Source: Symmetrospora coprosmae
Lineage: Eukaryota; Basidiomycota; Cystobasidiomycetes; Symmetrosporaceae
DNA length: 64,000 bases
Direction: 5' to 3'
NCBI GenBank assembly: GCA_008802785.1
Contig: VUYT01000018.1
Coordinates: 1-64,000, forward strand
Shown here: one piece after another, positions 46,489-59,041 of the stretch
How positions within the stretch are numbered: the stretch's first letter is position 1
Layout of the letters: every line of letters begins with the position of its first letter
Made by a program: the position numbers and the translations under genes
Notes under the pieces: model-generated
Told to the model about the DNA's origin: nothing
What the model saw: the letters and a program-made list of their open reading frames with translations, nothing else
Databases searched by the model: none

Positions 46489-46632
46489 GCTGTCCTGATG
46501 CTATTGCGGCGCGGTGCTGGTCTAAGCAAGAGGGAACGTGTGAGAATAGGGGCTGGCCCGTCCTCACGAGCTCGCCGTCTGCCTGTCCTCGTCTTGGCCT
46601 GAACAGCACAAATTGCATACGAACAATACACG
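46489..46632. promoter_or_regulatory. Compact bidirectional promoter, coactosin / RRG9
   Basis: Only 144 bases separate the two divergent start codons, so both transcripts must start within it. No TATA box was seen. Confidence 0.6.
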
Positions 46633-47597
46633 ATGAGCTGGGGAGTTGTACCCACACAGCGCGTCGTCGCATCCACCTCGGCCGCGTGCTACACCTGTGC
46701 GGCTGCTGGACTGGCAAGGGCAGCACGAGCAGCGCGAGCTCGCACGCCTGCAGCACTTTTCGTCATCGACATCCCTCACGGGTCCCCATCGACCAGCACG
46801 AATGGCCGCAATGCAGCCCGACGCAGCTTGAGCACGTCGTCGTCTATGAAGCGCTCCAGCAAATGGAGAGACCAGCACCGAGAGACGCTACAGCACGTCA
46901 AGCCGATACTCGACAAGTACGGCATCCCGGACCGCACTGGTCGCACTCAGACCTTCGGCGGCAGGCCCGCCTCTAGTGGTCTGTGAGTACCGACAGACTC
47001 GTTATGCTGTCTTGTAGAGCATGCAAGAGTACAAAGCTGACTGTGGCAAGCCTCTGTCTGCCCAGACCCGCTCGAGACACCCCACCTGCCGAGCCGCACT
47101 GGAAGGCTCACCGCGCGGCTCTCAAGGCCGACTTTCCAGAGGGGTGGAAGCCGCCTCGCAAGGTTGGACGAAGCGAGATGGCCATGATACGCCGGCTGCA
47201 CGGGATGAACCGCGTCGAGTGGAGCCTGCCCATCCTCGCCGAGAAGTTCCGCATCTCGCCAGAGGCGGTCCGACGCATCTTGAAGAGCGGGTGGCGGAAC
47301 GAGGCAGAGGTCGAGGAGGAGGCGCTTGGGCGACAGCTAGAGCTGGATGCCATGGCTGCGCCAGAGGAGGAAGAGGAGCCCTTGCTGTCCGAGGACGCTG
47401 GCCTGCGTGTGCTGCAGGATGAGTGGCGCGAGCAGGAAGAGCGTGAGCTCAGCAAGCTGCGGCCAGCCAGACCACTGCGTGATGGGTTCAGTGTTGACAG
47501 AAGGAGCAAAGACTACAAGTGGGCATGGAGACAGAGCCTGCCGAAGGACTCCAACGAGGACGGGGAGCAGTTGGGTCCGGGCTGGCGCAAGGTGTAG
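46633..47597 (+). CDS. RRG9: Rrg9/neugrin-family mitochondrial protein
   Basis: Exons 46633-46982 and 47066-47597 give 293 residues. The family core lies at about 125-195: EPHWKAHRAALKADFPEGW, then PPRKVGRSEMAMIRRLH and the helix-turn-helix-like stretch LAEKFRISPEAVRRILKSGW. Rrg9 is required for respiratory growth and mitochondrial genome maintenance in yeast, and its human relative neugrin supports 16S rRNA pseudouridylation and assembly of the mitoribosome. The Arg/Ala-rich N-terminus (ARAARAARARTPAA) fits mitochondrial import. The C-terminal half is acidic and coiled-coil-like. The single intron is GT-AG. Confidence 0.85.
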
Positions 47598-47791
47598 CAT
47601 TTACAGTCCAAAGGAACGAGGCGGCCACGCAAACCCCGTTACAGACCATTTGCATCAGCCTAGCTAGTGAACATGCTGCCCGTATGATATGCTTGCTGTG
47701 CATCCTGCTCTGTGTTCGTGCGGATTGCTGGTTGTCTCCCTGCCAACTTGGGCGCGTGTTTACTTCGGGCGGGCAGCGCAAGGAAGCAAGA

Positions 47792-50700
47792 ATGGACTTC
47801 AACCTCCAGGAGGAGCTGCAGTCGCTGCAGGATGGGACGCAGAGCGGCACTGCAGGCAGCATAGATGGTGTGTCGCCCACATGCAGGTGTGCCTTCCTCG
47901 CGCAGAGCTGAGGATGCTCCCTGCCCATACAGACGCCATCGACGCCATCTCTGGCTCGCCGGAACGCGTGACCGAGGTCTGCGAGACGTTCAAGCACGCC
48001 CTCAAGCACCACGAGCAGCTCAGCAAGGTGCAGGACGCCCTGCAGTCGGCATTCGCAAGCGAGCTCGACGCGACCTTCCGCGACGGCGTCGACCTGTCCG
48101 ACCCTGCCGCCTACCGCTCGCACAGGAACGTCCTCGAGATCTACGCGTTCCTCCTCGCGTGGTTTGTCCAGGTCGCAGAGCAGCAGGCGAACGCAGAGCC
48201 CGGAGCTGCGGGAGCGACAAAGAAGAAGGTGGGTTTGGTCGCTGCTGTCTGTGCTGCGTGTGCGACTGTCGCGGCTGACTCGCAGTGCCCCAACAGGCCC
48301 CGCGCAAAGGTAAAGCCAAGGGCGACTTCGCCTGGACCGACAGCATCCCAGGCACGCTCGCCCTGTTTGCCAAAGCCCTTCGCTTGAAGACGGAGCGGAT
48401 ATGGCAGACGACACAGGAGCGGGACACCTTTGTTGGGTGGGTCGGGCAAGGTTGTCCCAGCTAGGCCCCTCAGCGCATCTGACAGCCCATCTCTACCCCT
48501 CAACACAGCTGCTTCATGAAGCCCGCCAACCGCATCGCAGAATCGGAAACGTACATGAAGAACTCCGACATCAAGCTCGCCGTGTACAAAGTCTTCTGCC
48601 TGGCGGCCAAGTTCCATGGACAGGCATTTGGCTTGCACGTCATAATCACGCAGAACATTACGGCATACGAGCATCTCCCCGAGCCAATGGCAGAGCTCGT
48701 ATATATCCTTGCAAAGGAGTTCGATTACCCTCAGATGGGAGAGGAGCTTCTGCGGTAAGTGGCCATATCCGATCCCCGCGCGTCTGACCGAGTATGCCTG
48801 ACCTCCCCTGACCGTTAGGGAGATCGCCAACAAGCAGTTCACCGGCGGTCAAGACACAAAGTCGCAGAAACCATATCCTCGTTTCCTCATCAAGCTCTCG
48901 GAACTCGCTCCAAGGCTCGTACAGAAGCAGATGGTCTTGCTGCAGAAACACCTGGACAGCGATGTGAGCCCATACTTCACGCGACCGATCAGGGTTGTCT
49001 TGTCAACTGAGCCAGCTCTCCACCAGTCCTACCCCATGCGCAACGCAATCATCGAGGTCATTACAAACCTCATCAAGGAGATCAGCAACTCGGAAGAAGA
49101 CCAGAAGCGAGAGCTGGACAACTTCTTTTCGCTGCTCTTTGATCGCTTCCTCGACCTCAATGGCTTCGTCCGGAGCAAGGTCGTCACCATGTTTCTACGC
49201 ATCCTCGACATCCACACGAATCGCTTTGCGGAAGCACGACTCAAGCTCACATCGCTCGCTGTCCGCTCACTCGAGGACAAGACCTCGACAGTCAGGAAGA
49301 ACTGCATCGCACTCCTGATCAAGCTCATGCTCACTCACCCGTACGGCGCACTGCACGGTGGAGAGCTCGACCTGGCCAGATTCCAAGAGGGCTACGAGCG
49401 TGTAAGCGCCGAGCTCGCCCCAATGGAGGCGCCCAGCCAGGCCGTGCTCGACGCAATGGCCGACGACAAGGACGAGGAGGACACTGATGTCGAAGAAGCA
49501 GAAGAGGAAGAGGGCGACGATGAGGACAAGATTGTCGTCAAGAAAGAGGCAGACGACGAGTCCTCAGACGAGGATGAGCCGCGGGAAGAGCGAGAGGCCA
49601 AGCGGGCGGCGGCTCGGGCGGAGCAGAAGAGGCGACGCAAAAGCAAAGGCGGACGCAAGTCGGAAGTCGCAATCACGCAGGCGTACGCGCAGATCGACCA
49701 GGAGCAGCTCTCAAAGCTCCGCTTGACGAAGCGCTACTACCACGACGCGATCGCCTTCATTACCGAGCTCGAGCGGGCGACGCCGCAAATCCTCCTACTG
49801 CTCGCGAGCAAGGTCAAGAGCGAGGTGCTCGAGTCGATGGAGTTCTTCAAGGTCGCATTCGAGTACAAGATTTCCTCGGCCGGAGAGGGCGTCAAGCGCA
49901 TGCTCCACCTCATTTGGTCAAAGGACAATTCGACAGTCGAGGACGGACAGGAGATCCGGAGCGTGCGTGCGCGACTCATCGAATGCTACCGCTCCCTCTA
50001 CTTTGACCCGCTCCGTGATCTTAGTCCGGTCGACAATGTCAACCGCATCACCAAGAACATGATCTCGTCAGTGACTGCCGCATCTTGTCCCTCTCGTGCT
50101 TGGCTGATGCGACCTGAGCCTGCAGACTCACATTTGGAGCGACCCTGGCCGAACTCACCTCGCTCGAGCAGCTCATGAGCACCTTGATGGCCGATGACGC
50201 TATCCACGATGACATTCTGCACAAGCTGTGGCAAGCATACAGTGAGTGGACCGAGCGAAACGTATGGCCGTAGTTTTTCTCGTCTCATCTTCTCCACTCC
50301 CAGGCACCAGCAAGGGGATCCCGCGGGCTCAGCGTCGCGGAGCTATCATCATCCTTGGCATGTTTGCTATCCCAAAGCCAGAGATGGTGCAAGATCACAT
50401 CGAGGACCTTCTCAAGGTCGGGCTGGGTCCTCTCGGACGAGCAGACTACATCCTGGCCAAATTCAGCTGCATCGCGCTGCGTCGGATAGGCGGAAGTCAG
50501 AAAAAGGTCAAGGGTGCGCTGGCGGATCAGTCGTTGCGCCTGCCAATGGACAACCCGATGTTTGCCCGGCTCAAGGATATCATTGAAAGCAAGAAGGTCG
50601 ATCAGGAGTGGTTCGGCATGGCCGAGCAGGCCTTGAACACGATCTATGCCATCGGCGAGCAGCCGGATGCTCTTTGTTCGGAGATCATTCAGGACATGGC

Positions 50701-52230
50701 GGTCGCTGTCTTTGGAGAGGCAGGAGAAGGAGGGACCGAGGGCGACGTCCGCGCATCAGCCGAGTTGGACGAGAATCAACATGTGGACGAGAGCGCTACC
50801 CAGAGGGAGATGACGGCGTCCACAGAGCCGAGTCGAACAACGTCGGCCTCGGCGGAATCACCGCGCCATGCGGATGCCTTCCAACTCGCTCAACTCCTCT
50901 TCACCGCGGGCCACATAGCTACCAAGCACCTATTGCATCTCGAGCTTATGGAGCGTGAATTCAAGCGGCGGAAGGCGGAGACGGATAAGAAGGAGAACAC
51001 AAAGGCAGCAGAGAAGGAGGAACTCGATCAGGTTGTCGGCTCTGTCGAGGACGACATTGCCGATCTCGTTGCGACGGCCAAAGAACGGGAACTGCTCTAT
51101 GGACCGGACTCTCTCCTCGCGATCTTTGGCCCAATGGCCGTAGCCGTTCTCCTACAGCCGAAGGTCTACAAGGTGATCCGAGCTGTGAGGGAGTCGTGGC
51201 TTCGGCCAAGGCTGACTCTGCCCTCTCATGTCCAGAACCACACGCTGCGAGTGGCCGCCGTCTCGGCCATGAGCAAATTCATGTGTGTCAGCTCGCAATT
51301 TTGCGAAGACCACCTCATGCTGCTGTTCAAAGTCCTGGAGACGTCGAGTGACCCCGTCATCCGCAGCAATATCGTCATTGCGCTGGGAGACATCGCCGTC
51401 TGCTTCAGCACCTTGATGGACCAGAACAGCGACCGCCTCTATGCCGGCCTGACCGATGACGATCTCACAGTCAAGAAGAACACCCTGATGGTCTTGACGC
51501 ATCTCATCCTGAACGGGATGATCAAAGTCAAAGGCCAGCTGGGAGAGATGGCAAAGTGCCTGGAAGACGAGGAGACGCGCATCTCGGATCTCGCCAAGCT
51601 CTTCTTTGAGGAGCTTTCGACGAAAGAGAACGCCATATACAACAATCTGCCCGACATTATCAGCCACCTCTCGGTCGGCGTGCACGCCGTCGATGAGGAG
51701 ACTTACCAGAGCATAATGAAGTATATCTTCCGATATATCGAGAAGGAGAAGCAGGCAGAGTCCATCATCGACAAACTCTGCCAGCGATTCCGTGTCGTCA
51801 CGGAGGAGCGGCAGTGGCGAGACATTGCCTTCTGCATGTCTTTGCTGCCATTCAAATCCGAGCGCTCCGTCAAGAAGCTTGTGGAAGGCTTGCCTTCATA
51901 TCAGGACAAGCTGAAGGAGGAGGCCGTGTACCGCTGCTTCGTCGAGATCCTCAACAAGGTAAGGCGTACCACCGCTGCTGCCAGGTTATGCGCTCATCTC
52001 CATCACATCTTCTGCCACAGGCTCGTTCGACCAAAGCCGTCAAGAACGAGAACGATCTCGTGGAATTCGAGAAGGCTCTCGAGGAGCACAAGAAGACCGG
52101 TCAGGAGAACGCTGCCATCGAGCAGCGGGCGCAACGCAAGACTAGAAAGAAGGCTGCTGCTACGAAGGGCAAAGGGAAGCGGCGACAGCAGCAGACGGCG
52201 AGCCCGCCTTCGTCGCCGGAGAGAGACTAG
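47792..52230 (+). CDS. Condensin complex subunit 1 (Cnd1/Ycs4/CAP-D2)
   Basis: Exons 47792-47867, 47933-48228, 48297-48436, 48509-48754, 48819-48963, 49027-50066, 50126-50241, 50304-51172, 51236-51958 and 52021-52230 give 1286 residues, as expected for this non-SMC HEAT-repeat subunit. Recognised blocks are HLDSDSYPMRNAIIEVITNL, SKVVTMFLRILDIHTNRF, GPLGRADYILAKFSCIALR, the Cnd1 signature SKFMCVSSQFCEDHL, and the following HEAT repeats (DPVIRSNIVIALGDIAVCFS). The subunit bridges the kleisin and DNA in mitotic chromosome condensation. An acidic insert (about 470-520) and a basic tail (RKKAAATKGKGKRR) are typical. The 63-base intron 51173-51235 is in frame and could be missed; removing it gives the better family fit. 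All introns are GT-AG. Confidence 0.92.
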
Positions 52231-52265
52231 AGCGGAAGCCGCCTTGTGCAGTCCCAGGCGCTGTA

Positions 52266-52882
52266 TTATTGCGATGTTGTTGTCTGTGATATTGGTAGAA
52301 CTAACCGATAGGCATCGCTGGCATTCAGGTAGAATCGGTAGAGCCGTTTTGCTCGGATGAAGCCGAGTCGTTCGTAGAGGCGCAGAGCACCCTTGTTGGA
52401 CAGTTCCGTCTCAAGGACAATCTTTGAAGTCGGTCTGCTGTAAGCTGCGAATCCTAATGACCGCTTGACGAAGACTTGACTGACCTCCTGCGCGCCATCG
52501 CGCTTCATCCGGTCGATAGCCCGCTCCACCAGCGTCGTCGCGATCCCCAGCTTGCGATATTCGGGCTTTGTCGAAAGCATGGCAATATAGCCTCGATTCA
52601 GCTTGCCTCGATGGACATCCTGCTTGCACACAATGACTCCGACGGGCGAGGCACCATCGTAGGCCTTGTCGGAGCATGGCCGCTGAGTCTCATTAGTCCA
52701 CAGACTTCGCTCGCCGTAAGAGGGGGTCTGTATCGACTGACCAGAATGCACAGCTGTGGCCAACCATGCAGAAAGTATCGGTAGCAATATACCGAGTACG
52801 GCTCGCTGAGATAAGGCGCAATGAGGTCCACGATCACAGGGATCTCATCCTCGCTTGAATACGTCCGGTACTCGACCGCCAT
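52266..52882 (-). CDS. NAA30: NatC catalytic subunit Naa30 (Mak3), N-terminal acetyltransferase
   Basis: Exons 52742-52882, 52485-52664 and 52266-52421 (complement) give 158 residues. The N-terminal substrate-side block reads [20 protein letters not shown]. The GNAT acetyl-CoA site reads [17 protein letters not shown] (R-x-x-G-x-A), and the end reads [20 protein letters not shown] and [16 protein letters not shown]. Naa30, with Naa35 and Naa38, acetylates N-termini such as Met-Leu and Met-Ile. The 63-base second intron is in frame with an AAG acceptor; splicing gives the better match to the family. The stop lies only 35 bases from the condensin stop, so the two 3' ends must overlap. An upstream in-frame start (52900, MTLYRP) is possible. 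Confidence 0.92.
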
Positions 52883-53305
52883 CGGTCGGTACAAGGTCAA
52901 GAAGAAGGCCGCATGAGAATGCTTTCTGAATAAGCTGCACAGTCCGGTGGCAGAAGACCTCAGCTATGCCATGCAATGCGCGATGTTGCTACACTTTGCG
53001 CCTCTTGTGGGCCATTGCTACCGACAAACGTACGAGTACAACAACTCAAAGTGGGGGAGTGCGCGGCACCGAAGACACGAAGGCCCGAACGGGCGGCAGT
53101 ATTGTACTATTCCTGCGCAGATGTGGGTAGGGTATTCCTTTGTAGCCCTAGACTCTAAACAAGGCAAGCTGCTCGCGCAAGCGCAGGAGCGTCAAGGTGC
53201 CCAAAGCAGAACGTTGAAGAAGAAGGAGAGCGAAGAACACGAAATAATGTGGTGTGCGAGTTAGGAGGAGGAGAACCGTCGTCCATGTTGGACTGGGCAT
53301 TTTCC
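52883..53305. other. Intergenic region between NAA30 and the SANT corepressor gene
   Basis: 423 bases upstream of NAA30 and downstream of the corepressor stop. A frame of about 105 codons (52947-53264) on the + strand has no family likeness and no splice context. Nothing else was recognised. Confidence 0.5.
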
Positions 53306-56300
53306 TCACTGCCCGCGATACGCGCTGTAGTGATCGTATCGCCTCGAGCTGTCGGCGTAATTCTCGGGTCCTTCCGACTGACGCAGTGATGACGAAGGCG
53401 GACCGTAGAGGGGCGGAGTCGCTACGGCCTCATAGTAAGGCGAGTAATGCGAGGCGGTTCCTTTCGCACTCGCAGATATCAGTGGTGGCAAACCCCTGCC
53501 ATTTTCGTGTTCTGCCTCTGTCGCGGCAACTTGTCCGCGATAGAAGGATGTGCGAGGCGGCGGGCTGAAGTGTCTGCTCTCATCGCCGTAGTCCGCTTCG
53601 TGCGCTTGTGATACCATGTGAGGCGCAGCGCCGGCCGGCATCGCACCAACGGACGTTGATCGATAAAATGACGAGATGGAGGGAGTGGCTTGGGAGTAGA
53701 TGGTGCGAGAGTCGTAGGGAGACCATTGCCGAGGCGGCGGGAAGGCAGCATACCGCCCCTTCAAGGGCGGCAGAGGGCCCGCGAAGTTTCTCTCGTTCGC
53801 GAGCGGTGTAGGATATGCAGGGGAGATCTGGTCGCGACTCGTGTAGTCTGGAGAGTGGTTAGAATCATCGTAGATGGTGCGGTTGTAGTAGCTGCCTGCT
53901 TGTTGCGACACGCCGTTCGTCCGGGGCGGCTGATGATGTGCGTGATGAAGCTGGTCTTCAGCCCTAAGCTGCTCGGCCGCGCCAAGATCGCTGCCCGTGG
54001 CGCTCTCGCGACGTGCCTGCTGAAGTCTGCCCGCCAGATCGGCCTCGTCCTCAGTAGAGCTATCATAGTCCTCTACTCTCGGGCGGGAGGCCAGCTTCTG
54101 ATACGGAAGATCAGGCTTTGGATGGGTGGCGCCTCCCTCGGCGTCCGGGGCGTCGTCTAGCAGATGCCGCAGGTGCATGCCGCCCTGCTTCTGCCCCGAT
54201 AGCGAGTACTGCTCGCCGTGACCCTCCTCTTCGAGAACCGGGACGAAATAGCCTGCGGTAGGGTGCTGGTCATGCGAGGACGTAGCGCTCTCTTCCGGTG
54301 TCGCAAATGCGCTCGGCATTTCCAATTCCTCGATGAGCACCTCACTGGCTCGAGTAAGGCCCTGATCTTCTCCATCTACTGCTGCCGCGATTTCGAAGAG
54401 ACCCAGCTTCTTTGCGTTGTTTTGGAAGAACTGTATATCGGCCGATGCAGGAGACGCGTGCGCAGTCAGCTTTGCGCAGCGGCGAAGAATGTTAGATGGA
54501 TTCCACTTACGTTCTTGCATTGTATGGTAGTCTTTGACCCGAGACCCTCGGAGATGCCATTGAAGTTCTTGCCGTGCAGACGAAGGAGGCGAGTGAATTC
54601 GTTCTTGTCTGCGACCGACCAGTAGCTGGATGTGGACGGCCTGGCGCGCTTGCCCATCGTGCCAGTGCTTGGCCGGGATGCGACTTCTTCCACAAGCGAT
54701 CCAGCGGCCATAGCTGCAGAGTCGCTGATCGAGGGTTTGCGCTTCTTCTGTCGGGCAGTCGTAGCGGTCTTGCCCTGGGCGGAGCCCACAGCCGGAGCAG
54801 ACCCGAGATCCAAGAGACCATTTGCCAGAACTTCCAGAGCTTCTGCTGCCGCGAGGGCTCCATCAGACGCGGGAACGAGGCTTTCGTCTCCCCCGTCGAT
54901 AGCTGCCGGCGGCGAGAGGAAGCGAGCGGCCTTCTTCGCGTAACTTGGTTGGCGTGACGGCATCAGCCGAGCAGCTGAGGGCGTGGCGCTATCCAGAGCG
55001 TCAGATAGCAGAGCCATGCCCGACGCGTCGCTAGGTTCGTCTGTGGGTGCGATAACTCCGTGAAGCTGGCGGGTAAGAGCTTTGGCTGTGCTGAGAACAG
55101 CCGACTCTTGAGCAATGGCACTGCCAGGAGTTTGCGGTTCGTCCTCCTCGTCCTCCTCTTCCTCCTCCTGCACTCGCGAGCGCTTGAGATTGCCCAAGAG
55201 CGAGGGCCCCTTCTTCTGCTGACCTGCGGCAGCATCGTCTGCTCCCTTGTCTCCAGCACCTCTCTTGCCTTTCTTGCGCTTCCCATCCCGACTCCGCTTG
55301 TCGACCAACGCTCGAAAGTCGATCTTCTTCTTGGAGCGATAGTAGAAGAGGACGCATTGTGGCGTAGTCTTGTCTGGAAGCGCTGCGCCGATCTTGCCGA
55401 ACTGCTTAGGATACAGAGCGTACCGCCGGCAGAAGATGGCAATCTCGTCCTCCGTCCAGTTGTCTGGGCTCTTGTTGATGCCGTAATGCTCGAGTGGGTC
55501 GCGAACGAGACCATTCTCATCTTGGTATATTTGCAAGGAAGATAGGTCGCGCTCTCCGGCATCAATGACCATATCCGGTACGGTGGCCGTCGTGCGCATA
55601 GCTCTGAGGTTCGGGTCCGCCATATCAGCGTCCTCGAGCCTGGCGAGAATCTCGAGGAACTCGGCCTCGGATCTGGCTGCATCGCTATAGCCAAGGGTGT
55701 TCGCCGCTCGTCGATTTGCACGACCGGATGGTGCCAGGATGCTTGGGGTGGCAGGCGTTGTTATGAATGGAAGGCCGGAAGCGTCGATGGATGGGGTAAG
55801 GGGAGGTGCTGCGGCGGCCAGTCGACGCTTTTGCCGCGTCTGGATTTTCTCCAGATGCTTGCAGTGGGCACGCCACTCGGTCTCGAGTTCCCGGTACTGC
55901 TGTTGAAGCCGGACGATCCTGATACCTCGCCGAATATCGCGCTCTTCCATCGATCGGTGCAAGAAGGGTTCCAGGAGATTGTAGTTGCCGAGCTCCGGGT
56001 CCGCTACGCTGAAACGACCTTCGCGGTCATCGACAGTCGGCACTGCTAGAGGTAGTGTTAAGCCAAGCCTGTACCTGTTATCGTCGATGATGTCCACTGG
56101 ATCGAGCTCCATGTCGTCCCTGCTGTCCTCTAGCTCGATGATCGAGAGCAGTGTCCTATCGAAATCTTCCTCCACCTGCATACCATCCTCCTCTGCTCGT
56201 AAAGGCTCATCGACGCTGACTTGTTCGGAAGTCATTGCGAATTCGACGTCGTCTCGCTGCTCCAGCGCAGCAGGGCTGGGTCCTTCGCTTGTTGGGCCTT

Positions 56301-59041
56301 TTTGACCATCCATACTCATGGAGAGACCAACGACTGTACTGTCATGTGACGTATTGGCCGTTTCTACGCCTTGTGCCGGGGGACTGCTGCTGGCTACTGA
56401 GCGTTCAATGCCGTCAATGTCCTGCTTCTCTGGCAAACCCGCACTCGGGTCGGACACGGCCGGCGTCATGGCCTGTCGCAGCGGAGCAGGAGCCCGAAGA
56501 GGCTCCAGCTGCGATGCAGTGCGCGGCGCCCTGGCGGGAGTGGGAGCACTTCGCATCACGGCTGGAGGCGGTGACGTCGTCGAAGCTGTCGAGGGGGAGC
56601 CGAGTGGCGCGTCTGCCTGCCCATTCGGACGGTCGTTCTCCTGCTTCGGAGAGAGCAGTGCTGTTGCTTCCTGCTTGATAGGTGACCGCATAGCTTCCGG
56701 CGAAGCAACCTCTGGCTGCACTTTGCAGTCAAGGGGTGACGGGGCGGCGTGGATGCTGCACTGATCCGTTTTGGCGCTACTTGCGAGTGGCGCGGGCCCA
56801 GGGGCCCTGGGTGAGGCAGGAGGGCCCATGCCCCGCAAGGATTTCCCAGGGGGCGTGCCACTTCGGCGTTGTCTGCCCACAGCGCTACTCTCTGGCAGTG
56901 TCGATGATTGAGGCGCCTCCATGGGTTTGCTTACGGCCGCCGAGAGCTGGCCCGACTGTCCTTCCAATTCGAGTTCGGGCTCGATCTTCACTGGCGGTGC
57001 CAATGGCCGCAGTTTCGAGGGCGGTATGCGAGGCGGCGGCGTGAGTCCCAGTTCCTCGTCCATGGCGTCATCTTCCATCTCTGACCGCATCTCGCCCTCC
57101 TCGCGCTCGGGCTGATCCGCCTCGGCTTCCAGACGCTGCAGTGCGGGTGCCACCTGCTCTGTGCTCATCTGCGTCTGATCGGCAGGTGGCCCGAGCCTGT
57201 CTTTAAGCGATCTTGGCGACTGAAAGTCTGAAGCGACCTGCCTGGCAGATAGTGGTGCTCTCGGCGGACTCGCTGACGCCCGCCTCGGCCTACTTTCGAC
57301 ATTGCCCCACGCCATCCTTCCATTTGTCCCGTTGACAGATTGTGAGAGGACATGAGGAAGCCGTGGTGATTGTGAAATGGACGTCGACCGAGCAGACCTG
57401 GGCGACGAGTCGCGCGACGCCAATTCGTCCCGGTCTCGGCCCAGCGGTGGGCGATCTCTGCGATTGCCAGGCCGCGGCCCCGAAAAGGCGGCGTAGTGGG
57501 CTGTCTGTGGAGGGGCGGAGAAGCGATCTTCGTGCTGACCCGCGCCATTCGGCCCTGTCCGAGCTGGAAAGCCCGAGATCCGAGCCGAAAGAGAGAGCTG
57601 CTCGCGTTCCGATGTGAGCCCACCTGCTTGCCTGTCAGACTCGGAGCGGGATTGGGAGTGGGATGATCCGGCAATGGAGGCAGGTGACCGCAATGGCGGG
57701 ATGGGCGGATCTTGCGGCGGAGACGGTGAGCGGCGACCCCTTGAGCGGGCAGAGGTGGAGTTGCTCAAGCGATCTGGAGAGACGGCCCGCTCCGAGTGTC
57801 GCCCATCTTCGGTCTCTGCAGGGAATTGGGTAGGACCGGACACCTGGCGGGAACGCCGGCCATCTTCTGACACTGATGAGAAAGGACTGCCGTTACGTCG
57901 GCGAGCACCGCCCCTTGCACGAGCACCTGCCCAGCCATTGTCGACTGATGGCCCGCGCTTGCCGAACGCTTCAGGATCGTAGCGAGCCCGCTTGCCGAAA
58001 GCTGAAGGGGGCGGACCACCGTTCTCGTAGTAAGAAGGACGTGGGAGCATGCTGCGCTCCCTGTCACTGTCTGTATATTGCGATGGCAACCCGCGCTCCC
58101 GGTCGTTGGACGCTTCCCAGCCTCTCTGCTGAAAGTCTGGCTTGTGCGGGTGAAACGGTGGCTGGCGGCTATGAGGGGGACCGCCGTGGTCGTGAGGCCT
58201 GCCGCCGTGGTTTCTGGGTGACGGATTCAGGTGTTGCGTGCCTTGTCGGCTATAGGACGATTGCGGCTCATCGTATGGCAGCATATCATCATCCGTAGCG
58301 CTTGGTCCTGGACCGCCGCCAAAGCGGTGCCCTCTGCGGGCTCCCAGAAAGGGTGGAGACAAGGAGCGTGGGCGCCCGTTCATCCTCCTATTGCCGTTCT
58401 GATATCCGTGGTGATGCATCGGTGGACCTGCATCGTCACGGCCCTCTGGGCGGTGTCCGTTTCCGAAGGTAGGGCGGTCCCGCCCGTACGCCGACGGGGC
58501 CAACGCGGGCGGAGGCGACCGGCGACTTCGCTGGTTCTGCACAGTCATTGAGGGATGCGCTGGTGTGTCTTTACCGGGTCCTGATGAAGGCCAGCCGTTG
58601 CCGATTTTAGGAGCCATGTACAGCGCGCTTGCGATAGCGCGTCTGGCAGGGAACAGCTAGTGTCAGCCCACCGTAACCTCTGCTGCGGTGAACCCTACTG
58701 CAGGGACATACTCCTTCTCCTCCTTCCGCCAGGTAGCCCTGCTCGCGGCGGTAGAAGGCGTCCCGTTGGGTTGAGGGGGGCTCGATGGGCGTCTAGGGAG
58801 ACACGGCACCCACAGGATTCAGCAGGCAGCCCCCAAGTACCTGTCGCTGGGTCCGCTCTCTGTCAATGACTTACCTATCTCTGTCTCTGTCCCTCTCCTT
58901 GTCTCTGTCCCTCTCAAAGCGGAAGCGCTGCTGCGACTCCTGCTGGTGGTGCTGCTGCTGCTGCCCCTTCTCTGGAGCGGCGTGCTCCCTATCCCTGTCG
59001 ACCGGAGGCAGCCCTCTGTAGCGGGCATGAGCATACTCCAT
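53306..59041 (-). CDS. SANT-domain corepressor, Snt1/NCoR-like
   Basis: Main exons (complement) 54511-58617 and 53306-54430 give 1743 residues from the ATG at 58617. A possible 5' exon at 58875-59041, joined through a 232-base intron (58643-58874), stays in frame and adds an RD-rich leader, giving 1807. The SANT1 domain near 1050 of the shorter model reads NWTEDEIAIFCRRYALYPKQ and CVLFYYRSKK; the second SANT domain near 1335-1370 reads YWSVADKNEFTRLLRLHGKN and is split by the intron before FFQNNAKKLGL. Paired SANT domains in a giant disordered protein are typical of Snt1/NCoR/SMRT, which scaffold histone deacetylases (Set3 complex in yeast). Between 850 and 950 is an Arg/Glu helical stretch (RIVRLQQQYRELETEWRAHC). 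The rest is Pro/Ser-rich. Confidence 0.82.

Noticed and set aside
52883-53305. Possible small gene or RNA between NAA30 and the corepressor
   Set aside because: No cloverleaf, no box elements and no protein family; coding frame composition is not convincing.
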